Assembly: GCF_024713945.1 (NCBI RefSeq)
Contig: NC_134683.1
Coordinates: 3,907,501-3,971,500, forward strand
Source of the DNA: Dermatophagoides farinae
Taxonomy: Eukaryota > Arthropoda > Arachnida > Sarcoptiformes > Pyroglyphidae
Reading direction: 5' to 3'
Length of the DNA: 64,000 nt
Below are positions 24,101 to 36,100 of this stretch, piece by piece. Under the pieces are notes generated by a model. The model made no database searches. It was not told where the DNA came from and saw nothing but the letters and a program-made list of their open reading frames with translations. A program made the position numbers and the translations under genes. Numbering within the stretch: position 1 is the first letter of the stretch; each line of letters opens with the position of its first letter.

Positions 24101-27100
24101 TCAATTTAATTGTTTCCTCTGTTGTTTTGTCATCATCTCCGGGTTTTGGTTTTTCTTCCGGTTTAACATCAGGTTTTGATTCTTTACGTTTCAATTTCAT
24201 TTTCTTTGGTTTATCCACTGGTTTTGGTTCCTGTTTTAAAACATCTTCATCTATTGGTTTCACCATTATTGGTGGTTTTGTATCCAATTTTTTCTCATCA
24301 ATTTTCTTCGGTTCTTCCTGTGGTGGTTCTACAGTTTTGATTGTTGTCGTAGTGGTAATTGTTTCTTCTTCCACAACATCTTCAGATATTGCACCTTTAT
24401 CTTCAGTGATTGATTCTAATTTTGTTGTTGAATCTTTACGTTCAGGTTGAACTTTTTTCTTTGTTTCCATATCAACAGTGGATACAACCTCTGGTTGTTC
24501 TACTTCTTCTTCTTCGGGTTTTTGCTTCTTTTGGTTTTTCTTCAAGTTTTGTACTTGATTTTCTTCGTATGATTTTTTTCGGTTTTTCCACCGGTTTTGT
24601 TTCCGGTTGTAGCACATCTTCAACGGTTGGTTTTTCAACCGGTGTTTTGGATGAAATTTTTTCATCTTTTAGCGATTTGGTGCTTGATTTACGTCGTATA
24701 ACTTTTTTCGGTTTTTCTTCCACCACTGGTTTTTCAATTTCTTCTGGTTTCTTTTCTTCTTCTTCATCATCTACTTGTGGTGTTATTTTGATAACTTTTT
24801 CGGCTGAAACTTCATCCGGCTGTTCAACTGGTTTCTCTTTCTTCAATTTGATTACTTCTTCAATAGATTCAACTGTTGTATCACCATCTTTTGGTTTTTT
24901 CAATTTTATCACCTGCTGTACAGTGATGGTTTCATCCGGTTCATCTACAACCGTCGGTTTTAGTTTGATAACTTCTTCAACAGTTGTCTCTTCTGGTGTT
25001 TCATCTTTTGGTTTTGGCTTTAATTTTATCACTTGTTCCTCTTCTATTGGTTGATCCTCACTTGGTTTCGGTAATTTAAATGTTTCTTCCACCGTGGTTT
25101 CTTCTTCTGGTTTTGGTTTTTCTTCTTCCACGATATCGGGTTTAGATTTTCGTTTGATACTCAATTTTCGTGGTTTTTTCTCTTCAATTACTTGAGTTTC
25201 ATTTTTTGATTCTTCTTTGTGCACATCTTCCACAATTTTCTTTGGCTGTTCTTTTGGTTTTTCTTCTTCTTCTGGTTGTTCTTCAACCTGTGGTGTTTGT
25301 TGAATAACTTTTTCAACGGAAATTTCTTCCGGCTGTTTGATTTCTTCTTTCTTCAAACGAATCACTTCTTCAATCGATTCAGCTGTTTCTTCGATTGGTT
25401 TTTTCAATTGTATCGTTTGTTCAACAGTTTCTTCGTCTTTTTCTGATGGTTCAATTGTTGGTTTAAGTTTTATCACTTCTTCAACAGTAGTTTCTTCCGG
25501 TGTTTCATCGATTGGTTTTGGTTGTTCTTCATCTTTTGGTTTCTGTAATTTCACCGTTTCTTTAATGGTTTCTTCTTCTGGTTTCGGTTCTTCTGGTTTA
25601 GGTTTCTCTTCCATTATATCGGGTTTAGATTTTCGTTTTATACTCAATTTTTTCGGTTTCTTCTCTTCAACTGCTTGTGTTTCGATTTTTGGCTCGTCTT
25701 TAAGCTTTTCTTCAACAATTTTCTTTGATTCTTCTTCTTTGGGTTTTTCTTCAATTTGTGGTGTTTGTTTGACAACTTTTTCCACAGAAATCTCTTCTGT
25801 TTTATCACCAGGTTTTTCGGGTTTCAAACGGACTACTTCTTCAGTCGTTTCGACAGCAGTTTCTTCTGATGGTTTTTTAAGTTTGATAACTTGTTCAACC
25901 AATTCTTCGGTTGGTTCTTCAACAGTTGGTTTTAATTTTATCACTTCTACTGTCGATTGTTCTTCCGATTCTTCTTTTGGTTTTGGTTTCAATCGTATTA
26001 CCTGTTCTTCTACCGGTTGTTCTTCCGATGGTTTCGGTAATTTTACCGTTTCTTCCACGATTTTCTCTTCAGGTTTTTCTTCTTCATCAGGTTTCTTTTG
26101 TTCTTCCATTATGTCAGGCTTTGATTTTCGTTTGATACTCAATTTTCGTGGTTTTTTCTCTTCCACTGCTGTTTTTGTTGTTTCGGTTTTCGGTTCTTCT
26201 TTTTCAACAATTTTTTCTGGTTCTGGTCTGGATAGTTCGACAATTTCTTCGGTTATTGTTTCGGTCATTTTTTCTTCTTTTTGTTCATCAGGTTTTTCCG
26301 ATTCCGGTGGTGGTATTGATTCTTTTCGTTTTGGTTTTTCTTCTTCTATCGTTTTCTCTGTTTCAATTACAGGTGCTTGTGGAATTTCTGGTTTCAATAC
26401 TTCTTCTTCTACTTCATCGGCTGGTATTTCCTTTTTCTTTTGGTTTGTCTTTTTCGACTAATTTTATACTAGATTTTCGTCGAATAATCTTTTTCGGTTT
26501 TTCCTCTTTCTCTTCTTCTTTCAAAGGCTGCTCATCCACCACTTGCGGTATTTGTTCGATTACCTTTTCAACGGTTATTATATCTGGTTTTTCAGTTTTT
26601 TCTTCTTTCAATCGGATTACTTCGTCAATAGATTCTACTACTGTTTCTTCTGTTGGTTTTTTCAATTTAATCACTTGTTCTACAATTTCTGGTGATTCTT
26701 CACCAACAGTGGTCGGTTTCAATTTTATCACTTCTTCCACCGTTGTTTCTTCCGGTGATTCATCGGTTGGTTTCAATTTTATTACCTGTTCTTCGATCGG
26801 TTGATCATCACTTGGTTTCGATAATTTAAATGTTTCTTCCACTGTGATTTCCTCTTCAGGTTGTTTTTGTTCATCTTCCTCTTCAGGTTTTGGTTTTTCT
26901 TCCATAATATCAGGTTTAGATTTTCGTTTGATACTCAATTTTCGTGGTTTTTTCTCTTCTTCTTGTTTTGGTAATTCAACAATTTCTTCTGAAGTTGTTG
27001 TTGTTGTTGTTGCAGAGACCACATCTTTTTCTTGTTCAACTTTTTCATGTTTAGGCAATGGTTTTTCTTCTGGTGTTTCTTTCGTTTCAATAACCGTATC

Positions 27101-30100
27101 CACTTTTACAGGCTCTTCTGGTTTAATCATCTCATCTATGGGTTTTTCTTCTGGAATTTGTTCTTCTTGTGGTTTCAATGTTATCGTTTCTTCAGTTTTA
27201 GGTTCTGGTTTTTGTTCCAATGTTTCTGCGGTTGAAATGATTTCTGGTTCTTTTGCATCTTCTTTTTTCAATCGAATTATTTCTTCAGTCGTTTCGACAG
27301 CAGTTTCTTCAGATGGTTTTTTCAATTTAATCACCTGTTCAACCAATTCTTCAGTTGGTTCTTCAACAGTTGGTTTTAATTTTATCACTTCTTCTACCGT
27401 TGTTTCTTCCGGCAATTCATCGGTTGATTTTGGTTTCAATTTTATTACCTGTTCTTCGATTTCTGGTTCTTTCAATGGTTTCGGTAATAGCACTGTTGTT
27501 TCTTCAGTTGTTTCTGGTTGCTGTTGTTCTTTTGGTTTGTCTTCCATGATATCTGGTTTAGATTTGCGTTTTACACTTAATTTCTTTTTCTTCTTTTCTT
27601 CCACCACCACCTCCTCCTCAACGGTTGTTTCAATTTTCGGTTGTTCTTCTTCTGCCGGCGTTTCAACAATTTTTTCCGATTCAATTGTCTTTCACATCTT
27701 CGGTTACATCCATTTGTTCTCCGGGTTTTTCCTCTACTTTTGGCTGTTCTTCTTTTTTCGGTTTAGGTTCGGTTTTTATGTCGAATTTTGTTGATTCAAT
27801 CTCCGGTTTGATTTCGTCTTCTTCAGTTTTTGGTTGTTCTTTTGGTTTTTCTTCTTCAACAACAATTTTTGTGCTTGATTTTCGGCGAACAATTTTTTTC
27901 GGTTTATCTTCTTTGGGCTTTAATTGGTTCCTGCAGTTCAGGTTTTTCTTCATCAATCTGTGGTTTTTGTTCCACTATTTCGGCAGTGGAAATAATTTTC
28001 GGTTCATCAGTCTTTTCTTTTTTCAATTGAATAATCTCTTCCACAATCGATTCGTCGACAGTTGGTTTCAATTTGATTACCTCTTCAACCGTAGTTTCGT
28101 CTTCAGGTTGTTCGATTGTTGGTTTTTGCAATTTTACAATTTCCACAACAGTTGTTTCATCGGGTTTCATTGGTTTTTCCTCTTCCATAATATCTGGTTT
28201 CGATTTTCGTTTGATGCTGAGTTTTTTCTTTTTCTTTTCTTCAACTACTGTCGTTTCGATTTTTTCCTCTTCCTTGAGTTCAGATTTCTCTTCAGGTTGT
28301 TCTTCTGGTGCTGGTTTTTCTTTTTCTGGTTCCAGTGGCTGTTTTTCTTCACCTGGTAATTCAATAACTTCTTCACTTACTTTGAACTCTGTTTCTTCTT
28401 CGACATCTTTATCTTTTTTGATTGCTTCTGGTACAGACTCTTTTTTTCGTTTTAATTTCTTAACCGTTGTTGTTTTTGTTTCAATTTCGGTGGCAATTTC
28501 CTCAATTTGTGGTTTTAATTTCTTCTTCGGGTGTCGGTTCGGTAACCGTTTCTTCAATCGGTTTCAATTGAACTGTTTCTTCAGTTCTAGGTTCTTCGGG
28601 TTTTTCTTCCGATGGAATTTCAATAATTTCTTCAGTAACGGTAATTTTTGTTTCATCATCAACATGTTTATCATCGGGAATTTCTTCTGGTTGTGATTGT
28701 AACGATTCTTCTGGTTGTCGTTCAGGCTTCTCGATTTTTATTGTTTCAACTTCAACAGGTGATTCTTTCGAAATTTCCTCCTTTTCGACCTTTTCGTCTT
28801 CTGGTTTCACTTCAGGTTGTGATGATTTTCGTCTAATAATTTTTTTCGATGGTCTTTTTGGCTTACCTTCTTCTTGTGGTTCTGGTTTGATTTCTTCTTT
28901 CTCCGGCACTGGTGGTTTGTCTTCGTCTTTGATTGGTTCAACTTTTTCTTCTGGCCGTTTTTCTTCACCCGGTAATTCAATGATTTCTTCAGTCACTTTT
29001 ACTGTTGTTTCTTCGATCACTTCTTTACGATCTTCTTCTTTCACTTCGGATTTTGAATCTTTACGTTTTGATTTTTTTATCACTTTTGTTGTTTCAATTT
29101 CAACTGTAGATTGTTGAATTTCTTCTGGTTTGATTTCATCAACATCTTTTTCGGGTTTTGTTTCTTCAATAATTTCTTCTTTTGGTTTCAAATCAATCAT
29201 CACTTCTTCAGTGGTAGCAACAACTTGTTCAGGTTTCTCTTCATCAGGTTGTGATGATTTACGTCGGATAATTTTTTTCGATGGTCTTTTTGGTTTACCT
29301 ATTTCTTCTTCGGGTTTTGATTCTTCTTCTTTTGTTGGTTGTTCCTGTGCTGGTTTTTCTTCGCCAACCATATGAGTTTCATCTTTTGGTTTTTCCATTG
29401 GTTTTTTCTCGATATCAGCAGGCATTTCAATTACTTCCTCTGAAACAATGACTTTTGCGTCGGTTTCAACGTCTTTATCTTCATCCATAGGTTTTTCAAC
29501 CGTTGTTGGCTGTGATTCTCGACGTTTTGGTTTTTTCACTGATTTTTTTGTTTCAACGTCGATTTTGGATTCTTCGAGTTCGGGTTTAGTTTCTTCTTCT
29601 GGTTTTTGTTCATCGATGATCGCCTCTTTTGGCTTCAAATCGATTACTTCTTCAGTGGTAACAACTTGTTCAGGTTGTTTTTCTTCATCAACGACATCTG
29701 GTTTCGATTTTCGTCTTATGACTTTTTTCGATGGTTTCTTTGGTTTACCTTCTTCTTCATCTTTGGGTTTTTCTTCTTCCGTTATCTTTTCCTCAGGCTT
29801 TTCTTCTTCCGTTATCTTTTCTTCTTCATCTTTGGGTTTTTCTTCTTCCGTTATCTTTTCCTCAGGCTTTTCTTCTTCCGTTATCTTTTCTTCGGGTTTT
29901 TCTTCTGGTTTTTGTTCTTCACCAGGTAATTCAATGATTTCTTCAGTAACTGTTACTTTGGTTTCTTCTGCTACATCTTTGTCCTCTGTAGTAGGTTGTT
30001 GTTCCATTTTTGTTTTCGATTCACGACGTTTTGGTTTTTTCACAGATTTTTTTGTTTCAACATCGATTTTAGATTCTTCGAGTTCTGGTTTAGTTTCTTC

Positions 30101-33100
30101 TTCTGGTTTTTGTTCATCGATGATCGCCTCTTTTGGCTTCAAATCGATCACTTCTTCAGTGGTAACAACTTGTTCTGGTTGTTTTTCTTCTTCTTGGATT
30201 TCTGGTTTCGATTTTCGTCGTATTTTCTTCGATGGTTTCTTTGGTTTACCTTCTTCTTCTTCTTTGGGTTTTTCTTCCATTTCAGATATTTGTTCTTCCT
30301 GTTGTTTTTCTTCATCCGGTTTTTGATCATCACCCGGTAATTCAATCACTTGTTCAGTTACTATTACTTTGGTTTCTTCTTCTACATCCGGTTTATCCGC
30401 TTTCGGTTGTTCTAATTCTGTTTTTGATTCAGAACGTTTTGATTTTTTCACCGATTTTTTTGTTTCAACTTCGATTTTGGATTCTTCAAGTTCAGGTTTA
30501 GTTTCTTTTTCTGGTTTTTGTTCATCGACGATCGCCTCTTTTGGTTTCAAGTCGATCACTTCTTCCGTGACAATGGGTTTTTGTTCGTCGACAACATCTG
30601 GTTTAGATTTTCGTCTTATGACTTTTTTCGATGGTTTCTTTGGTTTACCTTCTTCTTCGGGTTTTTCTTCAGTAATGGGAATTTCTTCTTCTTTTGGTTG
30701 TTGTTCGGGTTTTTTCTCATCACCAGCAAGTTCAATGATTTCTTCAGAAACTGTAACACTAGTCTCTTCTTCAATGCCGGTACCTTCTTCTTTGCTTTCT
30801 TCAATTTGTGGTTGAGATTCACGTCGTTTAGATTTTTTCAACGATTTTTTTGTTTCAACATCAATTCTAGATTCATCGATTTCCGGCTTGATTTCATCCA
30901 CCGGCATTTGTTCTTCAATCAATTCATCTTTTGGTTTCAATTCAATCATTTCTTCGGTAATAACCGGTTTTGTTTCTTCTACAGGCATTTTTTCAATTTC
31001 TGGTTTCAATGATTCTCGTTTTTCTTTCTTTGATTTTTTCTTTTCTTTTGGTTTTTCGGGAATTTCTTTTTCATCATGTTCGGGTTTCTTTTCTTCTTCA
31101 TCGAATTCGGTTTTTTCTTCTGGATGTTTCGGTTCGCCCGGTAATTCTATCACTTCTTCGGTGACAATAACTTTAGTTTCTTCTTCAACGTCTTTCGGCT
31201 GTTCTTTTGGTTCCTCCAATTCAGTTTTCGATTCACGACGTTTAATTTTCTTCTTTTCAGTCTTTTTCTCAACAGTTTCAACATCAATTGTTGATTCTAT
31301 ATCTGGTTGAATCACATCTTCTTCTTGTGGTTTCGGTTCTTCAATGATTTCATCTTTTGGTTTCAATTCAATCAGTTGTTCAGTCACCATTGTTTCAATT
31401 GGTTGTTTTTCTTGTTCTTCTTCAACAACGACATCTGGTTTTGATTTTCTTCGAATCACTTTTTTCTTTGATGGTTTCTTTGGTTTACCACCAACATCTT
31501 CTTCTTCTTCTTTGGCAATGATTGTTTCTTCTGGTTTTTCATCCATCGTTGGTTTCGATTCTGTCCATTCTTCCGTTTCAATTGGTTTTTCTTCCATTGG
31601 TAATTCAATAATTTCTTCTGATACAGTTATTTTAGTTTCTTCCACCATGTCTTTAGTTTCAGTTTCTTCCATTTTTGTTATCGATTCTTTACGTTTTGAT
31701 TTTTTGCTCATTTTCTTTGTTGTTGTTGTTGTTGTTTCAACATCCACTTTTGCTTCATCAAGTTCTGGTTTGATTTCATCTTTGTCTGGCTTTTCTTCTT
31801 CGACAAGCTCATCTTTGGATTTCAGTTCAATCAATTCTTCAGTGATGATTGTTTCAGGTTGTTTTTCTTTGTCTTCTTCCACAATTTCTGGTTTCGATTT
31901 TCGTCTTATGACTTTTTTCGATGGTTTTTTTGGTTTCCCTTCATCTTTGATTTGAGGTTCCTCAGTTTCCTCTTCGATTGGTTTTTGTTCTTCAGGCTGT
32001 TTCAATTTGTTCGTCTTCTTTTGGTTTATCTTCAGGTTGTGATTTCACTGATGGTTTTTTCGGCTTCTGTTTTTCATCATCTTCATCTTCTTCTTTGAGT
32101 TGTTTCTCTTCACCCGGTAATTCAATCACTTCTTCAGTAACAATTATTTCGGTTTTTTCATCAATTTCTTTTTCATCTCTTGGTTGCTGCTGTTCTACTT
32201 CTGTTTTTGATTCATGACGTTTTGATTTTTTCACCATCTTTTTCGTTGTTTCCACATCAATTTTTGATTCAATTTTATCGGGTTTTATTTCTTCTTCTCC
32301 TATTTCGGGTAATTTTTCTTCAATTATTTCATCTTTTGGTTTCAATTCGATCATTTCTTCAGTGACAACCGTAATCGGTTCCTCAGGTTTATCTTCATCA
32401 ACGACATCTGGTTTCGATTTTCGTCGTATTTTCTTGGATGGTTTCTTTGGTTTACCTTCTTCTTCAGGCTTCACTTCTTCCGTTATCTTTTCCTCAGGTA
32501 TTTCTTCTTCTGGTTTCTGTTCTTCACCAGGTAATTCAATGAATTCTTCAGTAACTGTTACTTTGGTTTCTTCTGTTACATCTTTGTCCTCTGTAGGCTG
32601 CTGTTCAGATTCTGCTTTTGATTCACGACGTTTTGGTTTTTTCACAGATTTTTTCGTTTCAACATCGATTTTGGATTCTTCAAATTCAGGTTTAATTTCT
32701 TCTTCTGGCATTTGTTCATCGATAATTTCCTCTTTTGGTTTCAAATCGATCACTTCTTCAGTGGTAACAACTTGTTCGGGTTGTTTTTCTTCTTCTTGGA
32801 TTTCTGGTTTCGATTTTCGTCGTATTTTCTTTGATGGTTTCTTTGGTTTACCTTGATCAGGAATTTCGTCTTGAGGTTTTATCTCATCTGGTTTTTGTTC
32901 TTCACCAGGAAGTTCGATTATTTCTTCAGTAACTGTGACTTTTGTTTCTTCAATAATTTCTTTATCATCTTCTCCACTTTCTTGTGATTTTGTAATCGAT
33001 ACTTTTCGTTTAGATTTTTTCACAGTCTTTTTCACTGTTTCAACATCAACTGTTGATTCGACTTCATCAAGTTTGATTTCATCTTCTGGTTTTTCATCTA

Positions 33101-36100
33101 AGATTTCTTCTTTTGGTTTCAAGTCAATCAATTCTTCAGTGACAATTGGTTTCACTGGTTGTTCTTCAGTAACATCATCTGGTTTCGATTTACGACGAAT
33201 TACTTTCTTTGAAGGCTTCTTCTTTGGCTTACCTTCTTCGGATTTCTCTTCTGGAATTTCTTCTTCTGGTTTTTCTTCTGGAATATCTTCTTCTGGTTTC
33301 TGTTCTTCACCAGGAAGTTCGATTATTTCTTCCGATACAGTAACTTGTGTTTCTTCCGTGATTTCTTTATCTTCCTCACCTTCCTGCAATTTGGTTGCTG
33401 AATCTTTACGTATTGATTTTTTAATCGTTTTCTTTGTTGTCTCAATGCCTATTTTAGATTCATCAAGTTCTGGTTTAAATTCATCTTCGGACTTTTCATC
33501 GATAATTTCGTCTTTCGGTTTCAATTCTATCAATTCTTCAGTTACAATCGGTTTTTCCGTTTGTTCTTCAGTTATTTCTGGTTTAGATTTACGTCGTATT
33601 TTCTTTGATGGTTTTTTTGGTTTGCCTTCTTCTTTTGGTTTTTCTTCACTTTCATCTTCTGGTTTCTGTTCTTCATCAGGTAATTCGATAATTTCTTCAG
33701 TGACTGTAATTTGTGTTTCTTCCGTAATTTCTTTATCTTCTTCACTTTCCTGTTGTTTTGTTATTGAATCTTTTCGTTTCGATTTTTTGCTCATTTTCTT
33801 TGTTGTTGTTGTATCAACATCCACTTTGGCTTCTTCAAGTTCTGGTTGAATCTCATCTTCAGGTTTTTGTTCTTCAACAAGTTCGTCTTTTGGTTTCAAT
33901 TCAATCAATTCTTCGGTAACCACTGATTTTTCTGGTTGTTCTTCAGTAATTTCTGGTTTAGATTTACGTCGAATCACTTTTTTCTTTGAAGGTTTTTTCG
34001 GTTTACCTTCTTCAGGTTTTTCTTCTGAAATCTCTTCCTCTGGTTTCTGCTGTTCTTCACCAGGAAGTTCAATAACTTCTTCCGATACAGTAACTTGTGA
34101 ATCTTCAGTTACTTCTTTATCTTGTTCACCTTCTTGTAGTTCGGTCACTGAATCTTTTCGTTTCGATTTTTTCACAGTCTTTTTCACTGTTTCAACATCT
34201 ATTTTAGACTCATCAAGTTCTGGTTTGAATTCATCTTCTGGTTTTTCTTCTACGATTTCGTCTTTTGGTTTCAAGTCAATCAATTCTTCAGTTACAATTG
34301 GTTTTTCTGGTTGTTCTTCAGTAATTTCTGGTTTAGATTTACGTCGAATCACTTTTTTCTTTGATGGTTTCTTTGGTTTACCTTCTTCTTTTGGTTTTTC
34401 TTCAGTTTCATCTTCTGGTTTTTGCTCTTCATCTGGAAGTTCAATAACTTCTTCAGTGACTGTAATTTGTGTTTCTTCCGTAATTTCTTTATCAACATCA
34501 CCTTCCTGTAATTTGGTTGCTGAATCTTTACGTTTCGACTTTTTAATCGTTTTCTTTGTTGTTTCAACATCCACTTTGGTTTGTTCAAGTTCTTGTTGGA
34601 TTTCTTCTTCTGGTTTTTGTTCATCAACAAGTTCGTCTTTTGGTTTCAATTCGATTAATTCTTCAGTGACAATTGGCTGTTTTTCTTCTTCATCAACGAC
34701 ATCTGGTTTTGATTTTCGTCGTATTTTCTTCGAAGGTTTCTTCTTTGGTTTACCTTCTTCGGGTTTCTCTTCTGAGATTTCTTCTTCTGGTTTTTGCTCT
34801 TCATCTGGAAGTTCGATTATTTCTTCCGATACGGTAACTTGTGTCTCTTCAGTTACTTCTTTATCTTCTTTACTTTCTTCCAATTCTGTAGTTACAGATT
34901 CTTTGCGTTTGGATTTTTTCACTGATTTTTTGGTTTCAAATTCGATTTTGGATTCTTCAAGTTCAGGCTGAATTTCTTCTTCCTGTTTTTCTTCATCGAA
35001 AACCTCATCTTTTGGTTTCAATTCAATCAATTCTTCGGTCATGACTGGTGTTTTACTTTCATCCATCTTTTCTTCAGAGACATCTGGCTTCGATTTTCGT
35101 CGAATCACTTTTTTCTTTGATGGTTTTTTCGGTCTACCTTCTTCTTCTGGTTTTTCTTCATTTTCCGCCATCTTTTGCTCGGGTTTTTCTTCTTCAGGTT
35201 TCTGCTGTTCTTCACCAGGAAGTTCAATAACTTCTTCAGTTGCTGTAATTTGTGTTTCTTCAATGAATTCTTTATCTTCTTCACCCTCTTGTACTTTGGT
35301 CACTGAATCTTTTCGTTTGGATTTTTTCACTGTCTTTTTTGTTGTTTCAACATCAACTGTTGATTCGACTTCATCGGGTTTTATTTCTTTTTCTTCTGAC
35401 AATTTTTCATCAATAATTTCATCTTTGGGTTTCAAGTCAATCAATTCTTCGGTTACAACCGGTTTTTCAGGTTTATCTTCAGTGATATCGTCAGGTTTCG
35501 ATTTACGTCGAATTTTCTTTGATGGTTTCTTCTTTGGTTTTTCTTCTTCTGGTTGTTTCTCTTCTGGAATTTCTTCCGGTTCTTCTTGCACTTCATCCGG
35601 TAATTCGATAATTTCTTCTGTCACTGTTACCTGTGTTTTTTCTTCCATTTCTTTTTCGGGTTTTGTTTCATCTAATTGTGTTAGCGATTCTCTACGTTTT
35701 GGTTTTTTAACCGATTTTTTAGTTTTAATTTCAATTTTTGATTCATCCATTTCGGGTTTAATTTCAGCATCATCAACAGATTTTTGTTCTTCAACCACAG
35801 ATTCATCGGCTGATTTCAGTTCGATAAATTCTTCAGTTATCACTGGTTCATCAACATCTTTGATTTCTTCAACAATTTCCGGTTTAGATTTACGTCGAAT
35901 TTTCTTCGATGAAGATTTTTTCGGTTTACCTTCTTCGAGTTGCTGCTGCTGTTCTTCAGGTTTTTCTTGTTCATCTGGTAGTTCAATTATTTCTTCAGTT
36001 ACGGTAACCGTGGTCTCTTCCGAAATATCTTTCTGATCAATTGTTTCCTCAATGCATGTTGGTTGTGATTTTCGACGTTTTGGTTTTTCACTCACTTTTT

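Larger units (their letters stand above)
23412..28560 (-). repeat. PEVK repeat family with IKLKP/FRLPKP steps
   Basis: This C-terminal PEVK stretch is built from steps of about 20-25 residues, each an acidic run followed by a short hydrophobic/basic step such as VEEVIKLKP, VEQVIKLKKP, VEETFKLPKP or EEVIRLKKE. Larger units begin with KKPRKLSIKRKSKPDIMEE or KKIIRRKSS. Six of the seven frame changes lie in it. It is likely disordered and elastic, with charge alternation typical of PEVK segments. The step motif resembles those bordering the SH3 region, suggesting this is the older, less homogenised part. Confidence 0.8.

Noticed and set aside
24480-24530. Micro-intron explanation of the frame changes (for example a 13-nt GTAG...CAG)
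   Set aside because: Lengths are far below what spliceosomes handle, and most sites offer no GT-AG pair giving the right phase. Single extra bases explain all seven uniformly.
31998-32004. Antizyme-like programmed +1 shift at GCC-TGA
   Set aside because: The other sites do not share a slippery codon or stop context (AAT-TGA, AGA-TAA, CGA-TGA, TGT-TGA, AGA-TGA), and the residues before the stops are already out of register, so shifting at the stop is not favoured.
23379-32005. Seven separate minus-strand genes between the frame changes
   Set aside because: Each piece continues the same repeat register into the next after omission of one base, and none has its own start or promoter. They are one gene.
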